From the NCBI RefSeq assembly GCF_042647165.1, contig NZ_JBHRUV010000054.1: DNA of 6,282 nucleotides; one strand, 5' to 3'. Positions 1 to 6,282 of the stretch are shown piece after piece. The stretch's first letter is position 1, and every line of letters begins with the position of its first letter. Source of the stretch: Camelimonas abortus. Its GTDB lineage: Bacteria; Pseudomonadota; Alphaproteobacteria; Rhizobiales; Beijerinckiaceae. A program made the translations under genes and the position numbers. The notes below the pieces were generated by a model. It searched no databases. It was given only the letters and a program-made list of their open reading frames with translations, and was not told the DNA's origin.

Positions 1-335
1 GCGCCGGCGAAGGCGCGGCGCACGCCCCGCGCCTCAAGCCCGGCGCGCAGCACGCCGAGCAGCAGCACCCCGAGCGCCGGAGCCACGGCGGCCGAGGCGG
101 GCGCGCCGTCGGCGACGGCGCCGATGGTCCAGGCGATGAGCGCGGCCTGGGGCAGCCACAGCAGCGCGGCGACGGTGTGGATGACGGCGGCGGCCCGGGC
201 GGCGCATCTGCCGTCGCCGGCGGCCGCGGCCGGCGGCTCCGGCGCGCGGGCCGGGGCCGGCGACTCCCCTTCCGGCGCGACGCCTGCCGCCGCGCCGCAG
301 CTGACCGCATCAGCGGGCCATGCGCCGTTTCTCAT
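1..335 (-). CDS. cydD: CydD, thiol reductant/haem ABC exporter subunit (N-terminal part, cut by the window edge)
   Basis: CydD pairs with CydC as an inner-membrane ABC exporter that moves cysteine/glutathione to the periplasm and is needed for cytochrome bd assembly. The first 111 codons are visible, starting at the ATG at 335-333; the frame stays open to the left edge. An AAGGA ribosome-binding site lies at 348-344, inside the end of the upstream regulator gene, and only 4 bp separate that gene's TGA from this ATG, so the two are probably co-transcribed and translationally coupled. Residues 1-48 are an Ala/Pro-rich, probably cytoplasmic leader. Residues about 49-73 (containing ALLWLPQAALIAWTIG) and 82-97 (ALGVLLLGVLRA) are hydrophobic helices, followed by a basic stretch. 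This order resembles the first two transmembrane helices of CydD. The ATPase domain lies outside the window. The assignment rests on this short similarity plus the known GbsR-cydD gene order in alphaproteobacteria; another ABC exporter is possible. Confidence 0.72.
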   Translation of the reverse strand, partial: MRNGAWPADAVSCGAAAGVAPEGESPAPARAPEPPAAAAGDGRCAARAAAVIHTVAALLWLPQAALIAWTIGAVADGAPASAAVAPALGVLLLGVLRAGLEARGVRRAFAG

Positions 336-339
336 GGCG

Positions 340-918
340 TCATTCCTTCGCCGGGGGGCGCCGTTTCCGGCCGATCGAAACGATCCGGTCGGTCGTTTCA
401 AGCAGCTTGGTCACACGGGACCCGAGCGTCAACAGCGAAGCCAGCCTTTCCTGGTCGAGCTGTTTCACATCATCGTACCAGGTGGTCAGCCGTTCGATCA
501 TGTTGTGCATCTCGGCCATGCGCCGCTGGGCGTGGCGTTCGGCCTCGCTGGCCGGTTGCTGCATCAGGATTTCGCGCAGCACCGAGAGGGTGGGGTCCAC
601 CTCGCGTTTCTTGCGCTCCTCGGCCAGGGTGCGCAGGATCGTCCAGATGTCGTCGGGGGTGGTGTAGTAGTCGCGCCGGTCGCCTGGCAGGTGTTTCATC
701 AGCACCAGGTTCCACGCCTGCAGCTCGCGCAGGCCCATGGAGACGTTGGAGCGCGACATGCCCAGCGCGGTCACGATCTGGTCGGCGCACAGCGGCTCCG
801 GCGAGACGTAAAGCAGGGCGTAGATCTGGCCGACGGTGCGGTTGATGCCCCAGCGGCTGCCCATCTCGCCGAAATGGAGCACGAAGGACTGCACCAGGGG
901 GGGCAGATTCATCGACAT
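340..918 (-). CDS. GbsR/MarR-family winged-helix transcriptional regulator
   Basis: This encodes a cytoplasmic DNA-binding regulator of 192 residues, close to the usual size of the alphaproteobacterial GbsR-like family. Residues about 20-85 form a winged helix: NRTVGQIYALLYVSPEPL leads into the helix-turn-helix ADQIVTALGMSRSNVSMGLREL (about 45-66), and a basic wing follows (HLPGDRRDYY, 76-85). The C-terminal half (about 90-180) is predicted helical and charged, as expected for a dimerisation region. I chose the ATG at 918 because a GGA at 930-928 sits 9 bp upstream and because homologues I recall begin with M-x-LPPLVQSFVLHFGEMGSRWGINRT. The ATG at 912 is an alternative. The frame is open to 1020, but an upstream start would translate through the 9-bp repeat array as SEISEIS, which is unlikely. 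It is followed by cydD at 4 bp, so it probably controls cytochrome bd assembly genes and may regulate itself. The effector is unknown. Confidence 0.9.
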   Translation of the reverse strand: MSMNLPPLVQSFVLHFGEMGSRWGINRTVGQIYALLYVSPEPLCADQIVTALGMSRSNVSMGLRELQAWNLVLMKHLPGDRRDYYTTPDDIWTILRTLAEERKKREVDPTLSVLREILMQQPASEAERHAQRRMAEMHNMIERLTTWYDDVKQLDQERLASLLTLGSRVTKLLETTDRIVSIGRKRRPPAKE

Positions 919-940
919 CGGTCGGGGTCCGTCGGTCCGA

Positions 941-969
941 TCTGAAATTTCAGAAATTTCTGAAACTTC
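941..969. promoter_or_regulatory. Tandem palindromic operator candidate: three 9-bp GAAATTTCN units
   Basis: The unit GAAATTTC occurs at 944-951 and 953-960, with an imperfect third copy GAAACTTC at 962-969, all at an exact 9-bp period. The array forms two overlapping perfect palindromes: TCTGAAATTTCAGA at 941-954 and TTTCAGAAATTTCTGAAA at 948-965. It is an AT-rich island in very GC-rich DNA, 23-51 bp upstream of the regulator start codon at 918 and about 215 bp upstream of pgm. The symmetry fits binding by a dimeric winged-helix protein, and the adjacent GbsR-like regulator is the obvious candidate for autoregulation. The structure is seen directly; the binding protein is inferred. Confidence 0.65.
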
Positions 970-1183
970 CATACATCCTGTCGCCACAGAAGAAAAGGGG
1001 GGCGGCGCCGGCCAGGACACGCCGCCGCAGGGGCGGCCGTCGCGCCGGCAGCGGCAGGACGCAAGGGAAGGTCAGGCGCCGCCGCGCTTTCGCCACGCCT
1101 GGACCGTTGTATTGCGGCGGGCGTCGTGTATCCGCTTGTCACAGGCGCGGCCGCACGTCGCCGCTCATCACCCGGGAGCATGC

Positions 1184-2851
<1,668 letters not shown>

Positions 2852-2884
2852 TCCCCGCCGCGCCGGCGGCGGATCCGGACCAGA

Positions 2885-2915
2885 AAAAACCGGCGCGGGC
2901 GCCGCGCCGGTTTTT
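2885..2915. terminator. Bidirectional Rho-independent terminator between pgm and cfa
   Basis: A perfect 13-bp inverted repeat has arms at 2885-2897 (AAAAACCGGCGCG) and 2903-2915 (CGCGCCGGTTTTT) around the 5-base loop GGCGC. The GC-rich stem is followed by a T-run in the plus direction (2911-2915, then further T-rich sequence) and by the complement of the A-run (2884-2889) in the minus direction. It can therefore end transcription of pgm from the left and cfa from the right. It lies 34 bp after the pgm stop and about 130 bp beyond the cfa stop. Confidence 0.9.
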
Positions 2916-2916
2916 C

Positions 2917-2944
2917 GTTTTCCCGCTTTTGTTTTCCCGCTTTT
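2917..2944 (+). repeat. 14-bp tandem direct repeat, two copies
   Basis: GTTTTCCCGCTTTT occurs at 2917-2930 and again immediately at 2931-2944, followed by a degenerate continuation (CGCTTTCCTGTTCCCG) to about 2960. It adjoins the terminator T-run in the convergent pgm-cfa gap. It may extend the pyrimidine-rich tail for the plus-strand transcript or may simply be replication slippage. No coding function is apparent. Confidence 0.7.
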
Positions 2945-3043
2945 CGCTTTCCTGTTCCCGTGCTCCCGCCCCGCGCCTGCGGCCGGGCGCGGCGCGTGCG
3001 CGCCAGCGCGCCCCCGGAGGCGCCCGCCGTTCCGTCGCCGCGC

Positions 3044-4513
3044 CTATTCGGCGGCGATGGAGGAGCGGTCGTTGGCTGCGGAGCCGGGCGCGGCGTTCCC
3101 GGCGGACGCGCCCGCGGCCGGGGCTGTCGCGGCCGCGGCGGCGGAGGTGGCCGCCGCGCCTGACGCCGCCGCGGGCGCGGGCTCCTGCGCGGGCGTTTTC
3201 TCCGGCTCCTTCTGCGGTTCCCTGTGCGGCTCCGGGGCCGGCGCGGCCGCAGGAACCTCGGGCAGCGGCGCAGGGCGCGGCCTGGCGACGCCCTCCGGGA
3301 ACAGCGGCAGGCGCTTCTCCGCCTCGAACATGTAGTCGCGGGTCAGCGGAACCGTGTCCACCTTCCTGGCCATCTGGATCTGGAACACCATGTGGCCGCC
3401 ATAGCGGAAGGTGACCTCGGAGCCGGCGAGGTAGAACTCCCACATCCGGCAGAACTTCTCGTCATAGAGGGCGCGGATGCGGTCGCGGTTCTCGTTGAAG
3501 CGCCGGCGCCACGCGCGCAGCGTCTCGGCGTAGTGCAGGCGCAGGATCTCCACGTCAGTGACAATCAGCCCGGCGCGCTCGATGGCCGGCAGCACCTCCG
3601 ACAGCGCCGGCGAATAGCCGCCGGGGAAGATGTATTTCTGGATCCAGGAATTGGTGGCGCCGGGGCCGTCCGACCGGCCGATGGAGTGCAGCACCGCCAC
3701 GCCGTCGTCGGTGAGCAGGTCGCGCACCTTGCGGAAGAACGCGTCGTAATGGTTGATGCCCACGTGCTCGAACATGCCCACCGAGACGATGCGGTCATAG
3801 CGGCCGCGCTCGTTGCGGTAGTCGCAGTGGCGGAAGCGCACCTTGTCGGCGAGACCGCTCTCCTGCGCCCGCTCGCGCGCCACCACCAGCTGCTCGTCCG
3901 AGAGGGTGATGCCCTCCACCGAAACGTCCGCTGCGCGTGACAGGTAGAGCGCGAGGCCGCCCCAGCCGCAGCCGATGTCCAGCACCTTCTGGCCCGGCTC
4001 CAGCAGCAGCTTGGCGGCGAGATGGCGCTTCTTCTGCGCCTGGGCGAGGGCGATGTCGTCGTCTTCCCTGAGGAAGTAAGCGCAGGAATACTGCCGGTCC
4101 GGATCCAGGAAATTGTCGAACAGCGCCGCCGAGAGGTCGTAGTGGTGCGCCACCTGGCGGCGCGAGGCTCCGACCGGATTGAACTGCTGCACGCGGCGGA
4201 TGGCGCGCCGCCACGTCTTCGCCAGCAGCTCGGTGGGCGGCGTGCGGCCGCTGGCCCACAGGTTCTTCGCTCCCAGCTCCAGCAGGTCGTAGACGTCGCC
4301 CTCGACGATGTCGATGTCGCCGTTCATGTAGCCTTCGCCGATCATCAGGTCGGCGTCGACAAGCAGCGACGGGCGCGACATCGACTCGCTGACGCGCAAG
4401 GTCACCGGAGCGCCCTGACCGTCGCCCCATTTCGTCTGCGCGCCGTCATCCCTGATGATGGTCAGGTTGCCGGTCTTCACAAGCGACTTGAGCAGTAGCG
4501 TGAGATAATCCAT
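3044..4513 (-). CDS. cfa: Cyclopropane-fatty-acyl-phospholipid synthase with an Ala/Pro-rich C-terminal tail
   Basis: The enzyme transfers a methylene group from S-adenosylmethionine to double bonds of membrane phospholipid acyl chains, making cyclopropane fatty acids at the inner face of the membrane. The protein has 489 residues; typical family members have about 380-420. Residues 1-95 form the N-terminal lipid-associated domain (VDADLMIGEGYMNGDIDI). The SAM-binding fold carries VLDIGCGWGG at 177-186. Expected active-site residues, by analogy with E. coli Cfa, are C144 in YSCAYF, E249 in VGMFEHVG, H276 in VLHSIG and Y328 in LHYAETLRAW. The conserved C-terminal core (CRMWEFYLAGSE, RYGGHMVFQIQMAR) ends near 385-405. 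Residues about 406-489 are low-complexity Ala/Pro/Glu sequence with KEP-like spacing and no family similarity I recognise. The start is the ATG at 4513, about 10 bp after a GGAG. The frame is open to 4642, but that extension does not look like Cfa. The gene is divergent from the thioesterase gene and convergent with pgm. Confidence 0.93.
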   Translation of the reverse strand: MDYLTLLLKSLVKTGNLTIIRDDGAQTKWGDGQGAPVTLRVSESMSRPSLLVDADLMIGEGYMNGDIDIVEGDVYDLLELGAKNLWASGRTPPTELLAKTWRRAIRRVQQFNPVGASRRQVAHHYDLSAALFDNFLDPDRQYSCAYFLREDDDIALAQAQKKRHLAAKLLLEPGQKVLDIGCGWGGLALYLSRAADVSVEGITLSDEQLVVARERAQESGLADKVRFRHCDYRNERGRYDRIVSVGMFEHVGINHYDAFFRKVRDLLTDDGVAVLHSIGRSDGPGATNSWIQKYIFPGGYSPALSEVLPAIERAGLIVTDVEILRLHYAETLRAWRRRFNENRDRIRALYDEKFCRMWEFYLAGSEVTFRYGGHMVFQIQMARKVDTVPLTRDYMFEAEKRLPLFPEGVARPRPAPLPEVPAAAPAPEPHREPQKEPEKTPAQEPAPAAASGAAATSAAAAATAPAAGASAGNAAPGSAANDRSSIAAE

Positions 4514-4595
4514 GACAGAGCCGCTCCATCCCCTGGGCCGGCGACGCTGTTTGCTTGCATGACTGTACCTTGTCGTCGCGTCGCGGCGTCGCGAC

Positions 4596-4624
4596 AGCCT
4601 AAGTCCGGTTGATGCCGGGAGCAA
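4596..4624 (-). promoter_or_regulatory. Candidate sigma-70-type promoter for cfa
   Basis: On the minus strand, TTGCTC (4624-4619) and TAGGCT (4601-4596) are separated by 17 bp. This would place the transcript start near 4589 and give a leader of about 75 bases before the cfa ATG at 4513. The match to consensus is only partial, and random matches are common, so this is a suggestion from spacing and position. Confidence 0.28.
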
Positions 4625-4659
4625 TCCTGACGGCCGGTCCAATCTGGGGGCTATCTGCC

Positions 4660-4672
4660 TGACGTTGCGTCA
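4660..4672. promoter_or_regulatory. Small inverted repeat upstream of the candidate cfa promoter
   Basis: TGACG and CGTCA form a perfect 5-bp inverted repeat around TTG. It lies about 36 bp upstream of the proposed cfa -35 box and about 215 bp upstream of the thioesterase start, where an activator or repressor could act. It does not match an operator I can name, and an inverted repeat this short can arise by chance. Confidence 0.25.
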
Positions 4673-4707
4673 TTTAACGCGCCGTTTTCAGGCGGCGGTC
4701 GCAAAAA

Positions 4708-4727
4708 AGGTCCCGCCAGGTCCCGCC
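4708..4727 (+). repeat. 10-bp tandem direct repeat, two copies
   Basis: AGGTCCCGCC is present at 4708-4717 and exactly repeated at 4718-4727, directly after an A-run (4703-4708). It sits in the cfa-thioesterase divergent region. It may be a slippage duplication or a paired binding site; the sequence does not decide. Confidence 0.5.
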
Positions 4728-4802
4728 ATGCGCCGGGGCGGTTGCGGGGGCCATGCATCCGGCGCATGATCCGGCCGCTGGCCGCCCCGGCGCTTTCATA
4801 TC

Positions 4803-4808
4803 TATAAA
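4803..4808 (+). promoter_or_regulatory. Candidate -10 box for the thioesterase gene
   Basis: TATAAA lies in the only AT-rich patch (about 4796-4810) shortly upstream of the thioesterase gene, 79 bp before its ATG. No credible -35 hexamer is present 16-18 bp further upstream, where the sequence is GC-rich. The call rests on base composition and position only. Confidence 0.22.
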
Positions 4809-4887
4809 TCGGCGAACGACTGGTGCGGTTCCGGGCCGGCGCGACGCGCGCCCGCGACGGACGCCGCCGTTTGGAGGGCAGGAACAG

Positions 4888-5676
4888 ATGACGCCGTTTT
4901 CCAGGCTGATGGCCGGAATGACCGAGGCCGGCGACGCCTTGAAGGTTTTCGTGAGCGACGACTGGCTGCAGGGCCGCACCACCTATGGCGGGCTCTCCGC
5001 CGCGCTGTGCGCCCGGGCGGCGGAGGTCGCCGTTCCGGACCTGCCGCCGCTGCGTTCGGCCCAGTTCAGCTTCATCGGCCCGGCCAGCGGCTGGCTGGAG
5101 GCGCGTCCGGCCGTGCTGCGCCGGGGCAAGTCGGCGGTGTGCGTCGGCGTCGACCTGACCAGCGACGGCGCCGTCGCCACCCGCGCCGTGCTCACCTATG
5201 GCGCGGCGCGCGAGTCGCGCCTCAGCTACCAGGGCAAGCCTTTCCCCAGGGCGGCGGACGTCGACGATTCGCCGGACTTCTTCGGCGGCCGGCAGGGGCC
5301 GACCTTCTCGCAGCATTTTGAGCTGCGCGCCGCCGGCGGCGTGCTGCCCATGTCCGGCTCCTCCGAGCCGGAATACGTCATCTGGGTGCGCCACCGCGAC
5401 GGGGCCGCAGGCTCGGGGCCGGTATCGCTTCTGGCGCTGGCCGACGCGCCGCCGCCAACCGCCATGGCGCTGCTGAAGGAGTTCGGCCCGATCAGCACCA
5501 TGACCTGGATGGTGGACTTCACCCCCGAGGCCCATCGCGGCGTCACCGGCTGGACGCTGCTGCGCATGCACGCCGAGGACATCGGCGAGGGCTACTCCAC
5601 CCAGGAGACGGCGGTGTGGTCCGGGACCGGCAGGCTGCTGGCGCTGTCCCGCCAGACCATCGCGCTGTTCGTCTGA
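4888..5676 (+). CDS. Thioesterase-family protein (double-hotdog acyl-CoA thioesterase)
   Basis: This is probably a cytoplasmic enzyme that hydrolyses acyl-CoA thioesters; its substrate cannot be read from the sequence. The 262 residues fit the TesB-like double-hotdog family (4HBT_3 type, usually about 260-280). The first hotdog spans about 15-110: DDWLQGRTTYGGLSAALCARA holds the conserved YGG turn at 33-35, and SAQFSFIGPASGWLEARPAVLRRGKSAVCVGVDL supplies the strands. The second spans about 140-262 and includes LLALADAPPP (181-190), TMTWMVDFT and the closing GYSTQETAVWSGTGRLLALSRQTIALF. The start is the ATG at 4888, with GGAGG at 4873-4877 and AGGA at 4880-4883. The open frame upstream to 4753 is arginine-rich and not family-like. 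It diverges from cfa and lies 105 bp before pabB on the same strand, possibly as one transcript. The fold is well supported; activity and role are inferred. Confidence 0.88.
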   Translation: MTPFSRLMAGMTEAGDALKVFVSDDWLQGRTTYGGLSAALCARAAEVAVPDLPPLRSAQFSFIGPASGWLEARPAVLRRGKSAVCVGVDLTSDGAVATRAVLTYGAARESRLSYQGKPFPRAADVDDSPDFFGGRQGPTFSQHFELRAAGGVLPMSGSSEPEYVIWVRHRDGAAGSGPVSLLALADAPPPTAMALLKEFGPISTMTWMVDFTPEAHRGVTGWTLLRMHAEDIGEGYSTQETAVWSGTGRLLALSRQTIALFV

Positions 5677-5781
5677 GCGGCGCCGGCGCCGTCCGGAAGC
5701 GCTGGCGCGGAGCGGCGCGGACGGCTATGCCTGCTCCGGCCGCGCCCTGAGTCCGGCCGCACACAGCACGCGGGTGAAACG

Positions 5782-6282
5782 GTGTGGCGCTGCGAACTCC
5801 AAGCTGATCCCGAACGCGCCGGCTGGCTGGCGGAGGCCGCCGGCCTGCTGGCGGCGCGCGGCGTCCGCGGCTTCGCGCTGCTGGACTCCGCCCTGCCTGC
5901 CCCGGCGGCCGGGCGCTTCGCCACCGGCCGCTGGTCGTTCCTCACCCTGGCGCCGTTCGGCCTCTGCCGCGTCCGCGAGGGGCGCGCCTTCTGGAACGGA
6001 ACGCCGCTCGCCGGCCCGCCGCTGGCGGCGCTGCGACGGCTGTGCGCGCGCTGGCGCCTGCCGGCGGCGGAGGCGCCGGACGTCGCGCCGTTCCGCGGCG
6101 GCGCCGCCGGCTATGTGGCCTATGATTTCGGCGCGCGCCTCGAGCGGGCGTCGCAGCCGCGCCTGCCGGGGGGCGTCGACGACATGGCGTTCGGCTTCCA
6201 CGACGTGGTCGCCGCCCACGATCATCTCACCGGCCGGGTCACGGTGTTTTCCTCGGGCTTTCCCGAAACCGGCGCCGCCGGC
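5782..6282 (+). CDS. pabB: Aminodeoxychorismate synthase component I, PabB (N-terminal part, cut by the window edge)
   Basis: PabB, with the glutamine amidotransferase PabA, converts chorismate to 4-amino-4-deoxychorismate, the precursor of p-aminobenzoate and folate, in the cytoplasm. The first 167 codons are present and the frame is open to the right edge. The visible part is the N-terminal domain of the anthranilate synthase component I family: LLDSALP (33-39), GRWSFLTLAPFG (49-60) and PFRGGAAGYVAYDFGARLER (103-122). The last motif is more like PabB than TrpE. The catalytic chorismate-binding domain is outside the window. No in-frame ATG exists between the upstream stop (5676) and this region, so I chose the GTG at 5782, preceded by GGTGA at 5773-5777, a partial ribosome-binding site. 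The start is therefore uncertain. A PabB-PabC fusion, known in related bacteria, cannot be excluded. It follows the thioesterase gene on the same strand. Confidence 0.8.
   Translation, partial: MWRCELQADPERAGWLAEAAGLLAARGVRGFALLDSALPAPAAGRFATGRWSFLTLAPFGLCRVREGRAFWNGTPLAGPPLAALRRLCARWRLPAAEAPDVAPFRGGAAGYVAYDFGARLERASQPRLPGGVDDMAFGFHDVVAAHDHLTGRVTVFSSGFPETGAAG

Larger units (their letters stand above)
4514..4887. other. Divergent intergenic region between cfa and the thioesterase gene
   Basis: These 374 bp hold no convincing gene. The open frames crossing it are extensions of the flanking genes upstream of their likely starts. Visible structure includes a GTCGCG-GCGT-CGCGAC hairpin at 4580-4595 in the cfa leader. 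There is an inverted repeat TGACG-TTG-CGTCA at 4660-4672 and a tandem AGGTCCCGCC repeat at 4708-4727. An AT-rich patch with a -10-like TATAAA lies at 4803-4808. Both flanking genes read away from it, so it should hold two promoters. No riboswitch fold was recognised. Confidence 0.6.

Noticed and set aside
124..945. 273-codon open frame on the plus strand opposite the regulator and cydD
   Set aside because: It covers two genes with clear family features on the other strand and shows no domain of its own.
1107..1132. Possible pgm promoter (TTGTAT or TTGCGG followed by TGTATC)
   Set aside because: No pair of hexamers has acceptable spacing and sequence together, so I do not call a promoter here.
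836..1183. Upstream extension of the pgm frame from an ATG at 836
   Set aside because: The extra 116 codons run antisense into the regulator gene and through the operator array, and they have no Pgm similarity. The ATG at 1184 has a ribosome-binding site and gives the normal length.
4580..4595. GTCGCG/CGCGAC hairpin in the cfa leader considered as part of a SAM-responsive riboswitch
   Set aside because: Cfa uses SAM, so the idea was tested, but the stem is only 6 bp and I see no conserved SAM riboswitch core or pseudoknot partners around it.
4514..4642. Upstream extension of the cfa frame to an ATG at 4642
   Set aside because: The 43 added residues are Arg/Ser-rich and unlike Cfa N-termini, and they would cover the candidate promoter. 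The ATG at 4513 has GGAG upstream and starts the family-like sequence.
4651..5571. 306-codon open frame on the minus strand opposite the thioesterase gene
   Set aside because: Its composition is Arg/Ala/Gly-rich without a recognisable fold, and the plus-strand frame matches a known family along its full length.
5679..5725. Possible terminator between the thioesterase gene and pabB (GGCGCCGGCGCC palindrome and a GCCGTCC/GGACGGC stem)
   Set aside because: The stems are GC-rich but no T-run follows, and such pairings are expected often in DNA of this composition.

Overview
The window is GC-rich DNA with tightly packed genes and strong G/C preference at third codon positions. The protein families and the gene order (GbsR/MarR-type regulator followed directly by cydD) fit an alphaproteobacterium. 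I cannot name the genus from the sequence.

Layout, left to right. (1) Positions 1-918, minus strand: a two-gene unit read leftward. A 192-residue GbsR/MarR-family regulator is followed after 4 bp by the start of an ABC-type membrane protein that I call CydD, the thiol/haem exporter subunit needed for cytochrome bd assembly. That gene is cut by the left edge. (2) Positions 919-1183: a divergent control region. Its strongest element is a tandem array of three 9-bp GAAATTTCN units, which forms two overlapping perfect palindromes just upstream of the regulator start. (3) Positions 1184-2851, plus strand: a complete phosphoglucomutase (pgm) with all catalytic motifs. (4) Positions 2852-3043: a convergent intergenic gap with a perfect 13-bp-stem, A/T-flanked bidirectional terminator. 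(5) Positions 3044-4513, minus strand: a cyclopropane-fatty-acyl-phospholipid synthase (Cfa) with an intact catalytic core and an unusual C-terminal Ala/Pro/Glu-rich tail of about 80 residues. (6) Positions 4514-4887: a divergent intergenic region holding small repeats and weak promoter-like sequences. (7) Positions 4888-5676, plus strand: a double-hotdog acyl-CoA thioesterase-family protein. (8) Positions 5782-6282, plus strand: the N-terminal third of an aminodeoxychorismate synthase component I (PabB), cut by the right edge.

The genes look like ordinary chromosomal metabolism: respiratory oxidase assembly and its regulator, glucose-phosphate interconversion, membrane lipid modification, acyl-CoA hydrolysis and folate precursor synthesis. 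I see no mobile element, CRISPR array, tRNA, rRNA or phage signal, and nothing that looks like an undescribed multi-gene system. The points most worth following are the tandem palindromic operator next to the GbsR-like regulator and the low-complexity tail on Cfa.
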